A stretch of 26,326 bases of DNA, from the IMG/VR virus record IMGVR_UViG_3300027906_000131, positions 1 through 26,326 of that record; one strand, 5' to 3'. Source of the stretch: a virus. Positions 13,680 through 22,473 of this stretch are shown here, in pieces. Position numbers and translations under genes: made by a program. The notes beneath the pieces were generated by a model that searched no databases, was not told where the DNA came from, and saw only the letters and a list, made by a program, of their open reading frames with translations. Numbering within the stretch: the stretch's first letter is position 1; each line of letters opens with the position of its first letter.

Positions 13680-13846
13680 TCGAAAGTTATTTTAGGCTTA
13701 ATTTTGCCTTGATGCAGTATCATAAATACAGCTTAACAGAGATTGAAAATTTAATGCCTTGGGAACGAGACATTTATGTTGGATTATTAAAGCAGCATCT
13801 TGAAGAAGAGAGGCTGAAACAACAACAAGAACAGAGTAATGCCTGA
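13664..13846 (+). CDS. 51: gp51-like hub assembly protein, probably expressed as frameshift fusion
   Basis: A 60-residue ORF in the -1 frame relative to gp26. It reads MIHMDLESYFRLNFALMQYH, then YSLTEIENLMPWERDIYVGLL and a helical Gln/Glu-rich tail. The position after gp26 matches T4 gene 51, where gp51 is a hub-assembly catalyst, but T4 gp51 is much longer (249 residues). The MPWERDIY type of sequence occurs in the downstream part of tail-assembly chaperones. No ribosome site precedes ATG 13664 or ATG 13673, which supports expression by frameshifting from gp26. Its 3' end overlaps the tape-measure gene start by eight bases. Confidence 0.7.
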   Translation: MIHMDLESYFRLNFALMQYHKYSLTEIENLMPWERDIYVGLLKQHLEEERLKQQQEQSNA

Positions 13847-15617
13847 TTTACCCAGACCAGCTGGAGAGAAACAACAAGGAGCTTCCTTTGTTACCCATGA
13901 ATCTATGGGTAAATCTTTGGGTTCTCAAAAAAAGGTACTTGGTAGGGTTATTGGTGTAGAAAAAAGACTTGGTAATGCTGAGAAGAAGATAACTATAATG
14001 AAAAATATCATGAAGATGAGGAAGTCTTCAGATAATATAGGTAATACTATTCAGGGTATAGCAGATTCAGTTGAGGCTATAGCAGAGACAACCACTCAAC
14101 AGTATGATCTTGAAAAGGATAAGGCTGAAGATGAAAGATTATCTGGAGAGAAAGATGATGCTAAGAAGGATGAGAAGAATTTAGAAAAAGGATGGGGTGC
14201 ATTTAAAGGTGGTGTATCAAAAATTCTTGCTCCCGTCGGTAATATGTTTAAGACGTTGGGAGATTTTATAAAGAAGTTTGTATTAGCTGCAGGTGTGATG
14301 AGTTTGCTGGAGTGGTTCCAGGATCCAGAAAATATGGGTAAAATTCAATCACTATTCAGGTTCCTTAAGGATTGGTGGCCTATTCTGGTCACTGGTCTTA
14401 TTCTATTAGTAGGAACTTTTGCTGGACCAGGAGCATTATGGATAGCAGGAATAGTAGCAGTAGCAGCAGTTATACCTACAATTGTTAATGCCGTAAAAGG
14501 TATATTTGGAATGGGTAAGAATGTAGATAAGGAACTTGACGATAAAAAAGGTGAGAAGATTGCTCAAGAGGGTATAGATGGTGTAGAAAAGGGTGCAGAA
14601 AAGGGTGATCTTCCTGAAGTGAAAGAGAATGAGGATAAGACAGATGAGATGAAAAATCTGCAAGAACCGCAGAAATTTAATAAGGGTGGTCCAGTTCCTG
14701 GTAAGGGTAATAAAGACACTGTTCCTGCGATGCTAACTCCTGGTGAGTTTGTGATGAGTAAGGGAGCAGTGCAGAAGTATGGTTCTGATACTCTTGCTGG
14801 TATGAATGCTGCTGCTGGTGGAACAAATAGACCAACAAGTATAAGATATTCTGGTGGTGGTATGGCACCTGCAGGTGATGATACATCTAAAATGACTCAA
14901 GACCAATTAGTGGAAGCAGCTCTTCCTGAATTGATGAAGTTTATGGAACAACATAATGCAATGCTTGATAGTGATCCAGAGTTTTATAATCAGAGCACAA
15001 GACTAGAATTGGATAGAGATGGAAAGATGTTAAACTTTGGTAAGGTGGTTGCTAATATGAGTGAGTGGGCTTTTAATGCTGGAGCTGAACAATTGGCGAA
15101 TAATGAGGCAATTGATCCAGATGTTAAGGAAGCACTTCTTAAGAAGATGGCATGGGTTAGAAAGGAAACATTGGATAATCCTAATTTCAAATCTGATATG
15201 GCTTTTAATATTAATAAAGATATACCAGGAACAGCAGCAAATAGATTATATTTGAAAGCACAAAACTCACCTAACAACATAGCAATAAAAGCAGGAATTG
15301 ATCCAGCTGAGGTAGCAAAACTTTGGAATAGACAGGGATTTGCTGGTGGTGGTTTAGTTGGTAGGTTACCACAGGTTAGAGCAGCAAAATGGTTAGGTGG
15401 AAAGGCAGCGAATGCTATGAAGTTTGTAAGAAATAAACTTCAATCTCCTCCACCACCACCTGGTTCTAAGTCTGGTGGGAATACTTATAACTTAAATGTT
15501 CCAACGATGACTGCTAATCCACAGGGTGGTGTGGATAGGGGAAGTAGTGTTCCAAGTTTTAGTGTTATTGCTGGTGGTGGTATGGCTAAAGAGCAAACAC
15601 TGGGGATAAGAAGATAA
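13839..15617 (+). CDS. Tape-measure-like tail protein (592 aa), gp29-position
   Basis: Residues about 30-120 form a charged coiled coil, followed by strongly hydrophobic segments around 145-155 and 180-215 (ILVTGLILLVGTFAGPG; WIAGIVAVAAVIPTIVNAV), as in tail tape measures. Then comes a Gly/Pro segment with the tape-measure-type signature KFNKGGPVPGKGNKDTVPAM and LTPGEFVMSKGAVQKYGSDT, and a Gly/Pro-rich end. T4 gp29, the tail length gauge, is 590 residues and also follows the hub factor genes, so this is the best candidate. No helix-based alignment was possible. It would be folded with the gp26/gp51 chaperones. Confidence 0.75.
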   Translation: MPDLPRPAGEKQQGASFVTHESMGKSLGSQKKVLGRVIGVEKRLGNAEKKITIMKNIMKMRKSSDNIGNTIQGIADSVEAIAETTTQQYDLEKDKAEDERLSGEKDDAKKDEKNLEKGWGAFKGGVSKILAPVGNMFKTLGDFIKKFVLAAGVMSLLEWFQDPENMGKIQSLFRFLKDWWPILVTGLILLVGTFAGPGALWIAGIVAVAAVIPTIVNAVKGIFGMGKNVDKELDDKKGEKIAQEGIDGVEKGAEKGDLPEVKENEDKTDEMKNLQEPQKFNKGGPVPGKGNKDTVPAMLTPGEFVMSKGAVQKYGSDTLAGMNAAAGGTNRPTSIRYSGGGMAPAGDDTSKMTQDQLVEAALPELMKFMEQHNAMLDSDPEFYNQSTRLELDRDGKMLNFGKVVANMSEWAFNAGAEQLANNEAIDPDVKEALLKKMAWVRKETLDNPNFKSDMAFNINKDIPGTAANRLYLKAQNSPNNIAIKAGIDPAEVAKLWNRQGFAGGGLVGRLPQVRAAKWLGGKAANAMKFVRNKLQSPPPPPGSKSGGNTYNLNVPTMTANPQGGVDRGSSVPSFSVIAGGGMAKEQTLGIRR

Positions 15618-15618
15618 G

Positions 15619-17634
15619 ATGGCTATAGATACTAAAAAATTTTTAGGTAGATCTGCTGGAGGTGGGAGTAGTATTAGTTCTAGTCAGGTTAAAACTCTTC
15701 AAGTAGTTAATGTAAAACTTGGATCTATTAGTAATAATTTAAAAGACTCTCTAGTTTTATCTAAAGTTCGAACGGAGTTGGAAAGACGGAATGAGGAGGA
15801 ACAAAGACGAAAGAAAAGAGAGAAAGCTTTAGAAAAGTCTAAGCAGAAAGATAAACCAAAAGGAGGAATGCTTAAGGGTATTAAGGTTCCATTCATGGAT
15901 AGGGCCACTAATTTTTTAATTGGTATGATTTGGTCTTCTGTTATAATGAGTCTAATTGACATCACTAAAAGTAATAAATTCTCAGGTCTTATAGATGGTC
16001 TAATTGGTGCTGGTAAAAATATACTTACTTCAGCTGCATGGTTATTGGAAGGATTAGTAAATTTAATTGATTGGGGATATAAAATTTATGATACTGTAAG
16101 GGGATTTATTGGTAATGTTTTTGGTGAGAAAGGAGTTGCAGTATTTGATGCCTTAGCAGGTGTTTTGAATAAAGTAGTAAATGTTATTGGAGTTATAGGT
16201 TTAATCTTTCTTAAGTTTAGAAAGTTCTTTACTAATTTAATAAAGAATACTTTTAAAATTTTTAGGAGAGGTTTAGGTAAAGCATTTAGACGTTTGAGTC
16301 TTAAGTTGTTTGGTAAAGGTGGAACAAAATTACTACAGAATATGGGTAAGGTTGCTGGTAAAGTTGGAAAAAATATTGTCAACTTTGGAAAAAATGTTGG
16401 TGGTAAAGCATTCAATTTGGCAAAAAATGTTGGTGGTAAAGCACTTAATGTAGCAAAGAATCTTGGTGGTAAAGCACTTAAGGTAGGTAAAAATTTACTA
16501 GGTGCAGGTAAAGGATTAGCAACCAAAGGAGCAAGTAAAGTTGGTGGGTTTGCTGCGAAGATATTTGGTAAGGCAGCAAAACTTATTGCTCCAGCAATGA
16601 AGAGTGCCAAACCATTTCTTTCTAAATTCTTTGGTAGAATTCCTATTATTGGCCCTCTTATTGTTGGTATAGTTTCACTTTTATCAGGAGAACCAGTAGG
16701 AAAAGCACTGTTTAAAATGATTGGTGCTGCATTGGGTGGAGCACTTGGAACATTCATTCCTATTCCTGTTATAGGAACACTACTTGGTGAGACTATTGGT
16801 GTATGGTTTGGTGATATGCTTTACACCTTGATGTTTGGTGGTGGATTATCAGCAGTAGGTGCGAAACTTAGAAAGCAATTGATGGGTATTTTTAATGCAG
16901 GTAAGACAGCAATAAAATGGGTTGGTGGAGGAGTGAAAAGATTTATAAAAAATATAATTGCAACAGATCCTATTTCAATACCAGAGGGTGGTGGAGTTAG
17001 AATGGCACTTACTAAGGGTGCTAAGATGCTTGGTCTTTATGATTGGCTTTCTGGTCTTGGATTTGCTGGAGGTAAGAAAGGTCAGATAGATAAGTTTCCT
17101 AATATTCTTAATGTACTTAATCCATTTAAGTATGGATCCATTTTAATTAAATCTTTCTTCCCACCTGACGAAGAAGGTGCATCATCCGCAGAACCAGCAG
17201 CAGCACCTGCAAAGGCTGGAGGAGAAGAAAAGAAAAAGAAAAAATCTGTTGTTTCTGAAGGGATGTCTGGAAAAGAAAAGGATGAATTTATAGCTTTACA
17301 AAAAGAAAGACGAGACATAAGTAAGAAACATGGAAGAGATTCTGATGAGTTTAAAGCTATAGAAACTAAAATATCAGATTTTAAAACTGGGATAAAAACT
17401 AAAGGTGATGCCAGTAGCATTACTCCAAAAGCAAATAATAATATTGATTCTATTAGTAGTCAGGCATCCTATGAACAGGGTGGTGGGGAAGGATCTTCTC
17501 AGATGATTCCAATACCACTTGCAGAGACTGGTGCTTCTGTTCCTTCCTCCTCTAAAGGTGGAGGAGGTGGAGGTGGATCTTCTTCCTCAGAAGATGCAAG
17601 TGATCCATTGCTCACATTGTACATGGGTAAATAA
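15619..17634 (+). CDS. Second tape-measure-like structural protein (671 aa)
   Basis: Starts one base after the previous stop. It has a basic coiled-coil N-terminus (ELERRNEEEQRRKKREKALE), a hydrophobic segment ATNFLIGMIWSSVIMSLIDI, a Gly/Lys-rich repeat section (259-291, three copies of an 11-residue unit), a further hydrophobic region near 340-400 and a Gly/Ser-rich C-terminus. Such composition is common in tail tape-measure or hub proteins of marine myophages. The two large neighbouring genes may share the gauge and membrane-insertion roles; which is the true gauge cannot be decided from sequence alone. Confidence 0.65.
   Translation: MAIDTKKFLGRSAGGGSSISSSQVKTLQVVNVKLGSISNNLKDSLVLSKVRTELERRNEEEQRRKKREKALEKSKQKDKPKGGMLKGIKVPFMDRATNFLIGMIWSSVIMSLIDITKSNKFSGLIDGLIGAGKNILTSAAWLLEGLVNLIDWGYKIYDTVRGFIGNVFGEKGVAVFDALAGVLNKVVNVIGVIGLIFLKFRKFFTNLIKNTFKIFRRGLGKAFRRLSLKLFGKGGTKLLQNMGKVAGKVGKNIVNFGKNVGGKAFNLAKNVGGKALNVAKNLGGKALKVGKNLLGAGKGLATKGASKVGGFAAKIFGKAAKLIAPAMKSAKPFLSKFFGRIPIIGPLIVGIVSLLSGEPVGKALFKMIGAALGGALGTFIPIPVIGTLLGETIGVWFGDMLYTLMFGGGLSAVGAKLRKQLMGIFNAGKTAIKWVGGGVKRFIKNIIATDPISIPEGGGVRMALTKGAKMLGLYDWLSGLGFAGGKKGQIDKFPNILNVLNPFKYGSILIKSFFPPDEEGASSAEPAAAPAKAGGEEKKKKKSVVSEGMSGKEKDEFIALQKERRDISKKHGRDSDEFKAIETKISDFKTGIKTKGDASSITPKANNNIDSISSQASYEQGGGEGSSQMIPIPLAETGASVPSSSKGGGGGGGSSSSEDASDPLLTLYMGK
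16393..16491 (+). repeat. 33-bp in-frame tandem repeat, three units
   Basis: Three consecutive 33-base units, 16393-16425, 16426-16458 and 16459-16491, each begin AATsTTGGTGGTAAAGCA-like and encode NVGGKAFNLAK, NVGGKALNVAK and NLGGKALKVGK. A partial fourth unit (NLLGAGK) follows. The repeat is in frame and would give regularly spaced Gly-Gly-Lys turns. Confidence 0.85.
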
Positions 17635-17637
17635 AGT

Positions 17638-18972
17638 ATGGCACAAGTATCTTCTAAAAATTCAAGCCCAGCTAATGTAACTGCTGCTGATATAACATCC
17701 AACTCTTCATCTGATTCTGTTAGTTTGGTGAATGGATTGGTTCGCCTTCAATACTTTGAAAGTATTCTTCAAGATTCTATAAAAGCGACTGTTATATACG
17801 CTGATGCTGGTGATGCTATTGATGGTAAGTCTATTATTGAAGGATTACCTTTAGTTGGAACCGAAGATTTTGAACTTGCATTTACTGATAATAATGATGT
17901 TAAGATTAAAGTTAAATTAAATGTGAATGAGATAACTCCTTTCTTTGAGGATGCTAATAAGACTATGACCTCTTTAAGTTTAGTATCTGAAGAGTTCATT
18001 CGTAATGAGGGATCAAGTTCTAGATTGGTTCATAGATATGATGGAAAGATTTCAGATCATATAGAGAGTATATTAAAGTCGGGGGAGAGATCTTTAAAGA
18101 CGAAAAAGAAATGTGATATAGAAACAACATCTAATGATTATAATTTCCTTGGTAATGGTCGTAAACCATATTATATTCTGAATTGGCTATCTAAAAACTC
18201 AGTTCCTGAAGGTGGTGAAGATGATAGTGCAGGCTTTATTTTCTTTGAAACTTCTGAAGGGTATCATTTTAAATCAATTGATAAATTATTTGCACAAGAA
18301 AAGAAAAAATCATTTATCTTTACTGATACTCCAGATAAGGAAAAAATTCCAGCAGGATATGATGGTAAGATATTAGAGCAAAGATCTGACAATTCTATTA
18401 ATGCACAAGCAAAGTTTAGTATTGGTGCATATAATACTAAGTTAGTTTTATTTGATCCATTTAATTGTAAGTATCAAGTTGTTGAGAAGACTGCTGAAGA
18501 GGCCAAGAAAGTAAAACATGCTGGTAAAGCACTTCCAAAATTCAATAAGAAGTTTGACGCAGAGTATACTCGCACAACATATATGTTAGTTGATACTGGA
18601 AGTCTTCCTACTGGAAAGGGTGAAGCTAAAGGTACAGATTCTAAAGATGTTCAAGAGCAAGTTAAAAAGAACGATAAAAAGAATTTTGAAGCAGCGATAA
18701 CTCTTAATCAGGCTATTCGTAGATATAATCAGATGTTCTCTGCTATGATGGAGGTTACTATCGCAGGTGATTTTAGTTTACATGCAGGAGATGTAATATA
18801 TGTTGACATTCCTTCTGTTAAAGCAGAGAAAGATGATAGTATAAACAAGCAAAGTGGAGGTCTATATATTATAGCCGACTTATGCCACTTAGTGACACCC
18901 GATGGAACTTGGACTAAGTTAAACTTGGCGAGAGATTCTTTCGGAAGAAAAGGCAATCACACTACTAGGTAG
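17638..18972 (+). CDS. 27: Baseplate hub protein gp27-like
   Basis: A 444-residue hub protein (T4 gp27: 391). The N-terminal half has the strand pattern of gp27/gpD-type hub proteins (GLVRLQYFESILQDSIKATV; DFELAFTDNNDVKIKVKLNV), the middle contains the FIFFETSEGYHFKSIDKLF domain, and the end has MEVTIAGDFSLHAGDVIYVD and GGLYIIADLCHLVTPDGTW followed by a LNLARDSFGR motif. These are typical of hub proteins forming the trimeric ring over the central spike. It starts three bases after the tape-measure stop, and the next gene has a strong ribosome site. Confidence 0.87.
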   Translation: MAQVSSKNSSPANVTAADITSNSSSDSVSLVNGLVRLQYFESILQDSIKATVIYADAGDAIDGKSIIEGLPLVGTEDFELAFTDNNDVKIKVKLNVNEITPFFEDANKTMTSLSLVSEEFIRNEGSSSRLVHRYDGKISDHIESILKSGERSLKTKKKCDIETTSNDYNFLGNGRKPYYILNWLSKNSVPEGGEDDSAGFIFFETSEGYHFKSIDKLFAQEKKKSFIFTDTPDKEKIPAGYDGKILEQRSDNSINAQAKFSIGAYNTKLVLFDPFNCKYQVVEKTAEEAKKVKHAGKALPKFNKKFDAEYTRTTYMLVDTGSLPTGKGEAKGTDSKDVQEQVKKNDKKNFEAAITLNQAIRRYNQMFSAMMEVTIAGDFSLHAGDVIYVDIPSVKAEKDDSINKQSGGLYIIADLCHLVTPDGTWTKLNLARDSFGRKGNHTTR

Positions 18973-18980
18973 GAGGAATT

Positions 18981-19247
18981 ATGTCAGACATTAAACACGA
19001 TTTAGATCATGAAGTTTACTTGGATCCAAAGGATCATAAGGAACATATCAATCATGGTATGCTTGAGTATTCTGAAGCAGACTTGAAAGATGTTCATGCT
19101 AATTATGAAGGATATCACAAGGATGATGTAGTAGACAAGAATGATGGTGCTATTAATGACTATCATACTAGGCATGAAGATAAGCACTTAGAGGTTTATT
19201 GTGACAATCATCCAGATGCATTTGAATGCAGAGTATATGATGAGTGA
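18981..19247 (+). CDS. His- and acid-rich small protein between gp27 and gp5
   Basis: Strong ribosome site AGGAGG (18971-18976) five bases before the ATG. The 88-residue product starts MSDIKHDLDHEVYLDPKDHK and holds 11 His, 16 Asp and 9 Glu, with two Cys in a C-terminal CDNHPDAFECRVYDE. This C-terminal ending is, from memory, seen in other small cyanophage proteins. The composition would suit metal binding or a strongly hydrated linker, but no function is known. The conserved place between two hub genes suggests a virion or assembly role. Confidence 0.7.
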   Translation: MSDIKHDLDHEVYLDPKDHKEHINHGMLEYSEADLKDVHANYEGYHKDDVVDKNDGAINDYHTRHEDKHLEVYCDNHPDAFECRVYDE

Positions 19248-19253
19248 TAACTA

Positions 19254-21467
19254 ATGGAAGGAGGATCATTATTTAATTCAGGATTTACTGGATCTAGTTT
19301 CTTATGGTGGATCGGCCAAGTTGCCGATGAATCAGTGTGGCGTGATAATTTACAACCAAATAAGTTTGATGATCCAAACTCTGGTGATGGAGTTCCTGGA
19401 TGGGGTTATAGGTATAAGGTAAGAATTATAGGTCATCATAGTGAGGATGAGTCTGCGGTAGAATCTGATCAACTTCCTTGGGCTCAGGTAATGTATCCTG
19501 TTTGGGGTGGTGGTCAAGGTTCTCATATCATGACACCAGGTCTTAGACAGGGTTGTTTTGTTTTTGGTTTCTTTATTGATGGCCCTGACCAACAAGTTCC
19601 TGTCATCATGGGTGTTCTTGGTAACAATGCCAAGACTCAGTTGGAAAGAAAGACATCGATGACTGGTGGTAAGAACTTTTCACCACAAAGTGCTTTTGCA
19701 AAGAGTGGAGTTGAAGAACCACCAGAACAAAAGAAATTACAAGATGCTAATTTAGCAACTCAGAATAGTAATAAATCACAAGAATCAACTGATGCTGTTC
19801 ATCAAGAGACTGCATCAGATACAAAGAAAGATAAGGTATTAGATAAGAAACATGCTCTTGCATGTCCTGATCCTAATCATAAGTCTGAGATGAAGAACAT
19901 CCAGACCGTTTCTGAAACTCTTTCAGAAAAGATTACGGAGATGCAGAAGTCATTACAAACTCTTAAAGATGCAGGTGGATTACCTATTGTTCAAGCAACT
20001 AAGAATATTGATGCAGAAATAACTAAGGCATCAGAAGAGATGTCTAAGTATATGAAGGGTATATTAGGTAAGGTTCAGCAATACACTACTGATCAATTTA
20101 ATGAGACTGTAGCTCCTTTAATTAATCTTGCACCTCCTGCAGCTAAACTTGATATTATGGAGAAGCAAGTTGAGGGTCTTGAAAAACTTGCTTGTGCTTT
20201 TAATGGTATGGCTGGAGTGGCATTAGCATCATTACTTGCTGCTGCATTAAAGAGTGCATTCAAGAGAAAGAAAAGTAGATCTGAAGGTGTTCCTCCTGTA
20301 GGTATTAGTACAGTAGCAGGTGCTACAAGAACCAACAATGGAGTTCTTGAAGTGTTTGTTCCTGTAATTGGTGGAGATGGATCAACTCGTGGTGAGTGGA
20401 AATCAACAACAACTACACCACCACAGTTAGATACACCAGGATCAGATATATTACCACCTGTTGCACCTGATGGATATTATTCTCCTATTCCTCTTTGTTC
20501 AACTGAAGAGTTAATTGGAGAAGTATTGGGTGCAAATATTAATACTATCATGTCAACATTTGATGATGCAGTTGGTCCAGTGGTTGATCAGGTTAGAATT
20601 TCTTTGGGTGAAGAACCTACCGAATCTGGATCTGCACCAACTGGAAAAGTTGATAATTCTATTAATGAAAACACTGTCTTAGCAGCGTTAGCATCTGGTG
20701 ATCTTACGAATAGTATTTCTTCAGAGATGGCAGTTCAAGCTGGTATTGATCCTACTAAAATTGGAACAGTTGCTGGCCCATTTGCAGCAGGAGATTACCC
20801 TGCTGGTTTAACTAATCTTATTGATCTTGCTGGTAAAAATACACCAGCAAATAAAGTTCTTATTGCTTCTGCAGTTGCTGCTCTTGCTTCTGGAGATATT
20901 CTTGGTGGATTTTCAAGTGTATCTAATATGTTAGGTATTGATTCTGATTTTATGAACAAAGTTGGTGGTGCCTTTGGTGCTATTAGAACAGGTGATATTA
21001 GTGGTTTAGTTGGATCAATGGGAGGTCTTGCATCATTAAATGGTGGGATCTTAGATTCTATTATAGGTAAGGGTGCTGCTCTTGCAGGCCCTCTTGGTAA
21101 TTTTGCTGGTGGTCTTGGTTCACTTGGTGGAATGAATCTTGACATTGGAACATCAATTGGTTTTATTAAATCTGTTACACAACTATTTAATTGTGACCCA
21201 GAACCAGAATGTTCACCTAATGATACTCATACCATGCAAGGAGGAGGTGGTGATGGTGGAACTCCAAGTGAGTCATCTGTAGCAAAATCAGCAACAGATG
21301 GATATACTAAACCAAGAGAATCATATGGTTCTAATACATTAGCAGATAGAAGATCTCAAGAGGCCAAGAAAGGTAGAACAGTATCTCAGGCAGAAACCAA
21401 GGCTTTAATTGATTCACCTAAGACTGCTGGTAAGAAATATATTCCACCAAGAGCATCATATCCATAA
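19254..21467 (+). CDS. 5: gp5-like baseplate hub protein without recognisable lysozyme
   Basis: A 737-residue protein. Residues about 10-125 match the gp5 N-terminal OB domain (SSFLWWIGQVADESVWRDN; YRYKVRIIGHHSEDE; LPWAQVMYPVWGGGQGSHI; GCFVFGFFIDGPDQQVPVIM). In T4 the OB domain is followed by a lysozyme and a triple beta-helix; here I see instead a coiled coil (about 190-300), Thr/Pro-rich linkers, then Gly/Ala-rich GD repeats (ALASGDLTNS, PFAAGDYPAG, ALASGDILGG, AIRTGDISGL) and an acidic/Gly end. No Glu-x8-Asp-x5-Thr lysozyme pattern was found. It would sit below gp27 at the tail tip. Confidence 0.8.
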   Translation: MEGGSLFNSGFTGSSFLWWIGQVADESVWRDNLQPNKFDDPNSGDGVPGWGYRYKVRIIGHHSEDESAVESDQLPWAQVMYPVWGGGQGSHIMTPGLRQGCFVFGFFIDGPDQQVPVIMGVLGNNAKTQLERKTSMTGGKNFSPQSAFAKSGVEEPPEQKKLQDANLATQNSNKSQESTDAVHQETASDTKKDKVLDKKHALACPDPNHKSEMKNIQTVSETLSEKITEMQKSLQTLKDAGGLPIVQATKNIDAEITKASEEMSKYMKGILGKVQQYTTDQFNETVAPLINLAPPAAKLDIMEKQVEGLEKLACAFNGMAGVALASLLAAALKSAFKRKKSRSEGVPPVGISTVAGATRTNNGVLEVFVPVIGGDGSTRGEWKSTTTTPPQLDTPGSDILPPVAPDGYYSPIPLCSTEELIGEVLGANINTIMSTFDDAVGPVVDQVRISLGEEPTESGSAPTGKVDNSINENTVLAALASGDLTNSISSEMAVQAGIDPTKIGTVAGPFAAGDYPAGLTNLIDLAGKNTPANKVLIASAVAALASGDILGGFSSVSNMLGIDSDFMNKVGGAFGAIRTGDISGLVGSMGGLASLNGGILDSIIGKGAALAGPLGNFAGGLGSLGGMNLDIGTSIGFIKSVTQLFNCDPEPECSPNDTHTMQGGGGDGGTPSESSVAKSATDGYTKPRESYGSNTLADRRSQEAKKGRTVSQAETKALIDSPKTAGKKYIPPRASYP

Positions 21468-21471
21468 ACTC

Positions 21472-22464
21472 ATGCCAATAATTCCAACATCATTTAATAA
21501 TATTAAAGTAGGATACGTCAGTGAAACTGAGGGATACATTAAGAATGTTTCTCTTGCTGATGCAAATGTCTATGCAGAATCTTTTCCCGACACCCAGTTT
21601 ATTTTTATAGATGGGGATGGGAATGTTCAATATTTAAATATAGATCAGGTCAATGCACTTACTCCTAAGAGTTTATTGAGATCAGATCCTTGTGATACAT
21701 CAGATAAGAAATGTGGCCCTCCAAGACTTAAGTTCTTTGGTGGTCGTGGTGTAGGAGCAAAGGCAAATCCAATAGTAGATGTGAATGGTAATTTAATTGC
21801 TGTTGACCTTGTTGATGGTGGGTTTGGATATAAGTCACCACCTCAAGTTCAAGTGATTGATCCATGTAAGAATGGTAGTGGTGCTGTTCTTAAAACAATC
21901 ATTGAAGATGGTGTTGTAGTAAAGGTTATAATTGGTGATAGTGGTAATGGATACCTTCCACCTCCACCAGAGAGTACTAATCAATATCCTGCTGTGTTAA
22001 CTTTAACAGATGTTGTGGTAAAGGATCCTGGTATTGCATATAATTGTGGAGTGGATAAGTTGACAATTACACCTAATAATGGTACAGTTTTATCTTATAA
22101 GTGTGATCCCTTTGGTAAGATTAGATCAGTAAGTGTTGATAAGGGTGGTAGATTTACTGAACTACCACAAATAATGATGGATACTGAGACTGGTTTTAAT
22201 GCAAAGTTTACTCCTTTCTTTGATGTAGTTCGTGATCCACAACCAATTGAACCAGAAGCAACTGATGTTGTTCAGGTATATGATCTTGTTGGATTGAATG
22301 TTCAAGGTTGGGTTGATGGAAAAGTATATTATGGAAATGTATTTTATATTAATGAGACAAGGTATGCAGGTACTTCATCTGCGACTGCAACTAGAATTAG
22401 GGTTTATGATACTCGGTCAGAGAGTATTGAAAAATCCACCAAGGCTGATGAAATTCTACAATAA
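21472..22464 (+). CDS. Beta-repeat virion structural protein
   Basis: ATG 21472 gives 330 residues, preferred over an earlier in-frame codon in the gp5 tail. It has degenerate repeats with a glycine-aromatic-proline pattern (LVDGGFGYKSPPQVQVIDP; IGDSGNGYLPPPPEST; VDKGGRFTELPQIMMD), each about 60 residues apart and separated by segments such as VLKTIIEDGVVVKVIIGDSG. The C-terminal part includes YYGNVFYINETRYAGT. The pattern is common in marine phage structural proteins with beta-helical folds. A tail-tip or fibre-anchor role is inferred from the neighbours. Confidence 0.7.
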   Translation: MPIIPTSFNNIKVGYVSETEGYIKNVSLADANVYAESFPDTQFIFIDGDGNVQYLNIDQVNALTPKSLLRSDPCDTSDKKCGPPRLKFFGGRGVGAKANPIVDVNGNLIAVDLVDGGFGYKSPPQVQVIDPCKNGSGAVLKTIIEDGVVVKVIIGDSGNGYLPPPPESTNQYPAVLTLTDVVVKDPGIAYNCGVDKLTITPNNGTVLSYKCDPFGKIRSVSVDKGGRFTELPQIMMDTETGFNAKFTPFFDVVRDPQPIEPEATDVVQVYDLVGLNVQGWVDGKVYYGNVFYINETRYAGTSSATATRIRVYDTRSESIEKSTKADEILQ

Positions 22465-22473
22465 ATATTAATT

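Noticed and set aside
13721-13728. CATAAATA late-like box inside gp51
   Set aside because: It lies within a gene more than 100 bases from the next start; AT-rich coding sequence gives such boxes by chance.
16086-16757. Long minus-strand open frame (223 codons) opposite the second tape-measure-like gene
   Set aside because: It is a shadow of Gly/Ala/Lys-rich coding on the plus strand, giving an unnatural Pro/Leu/Phe-rich protein with no ribosome site.
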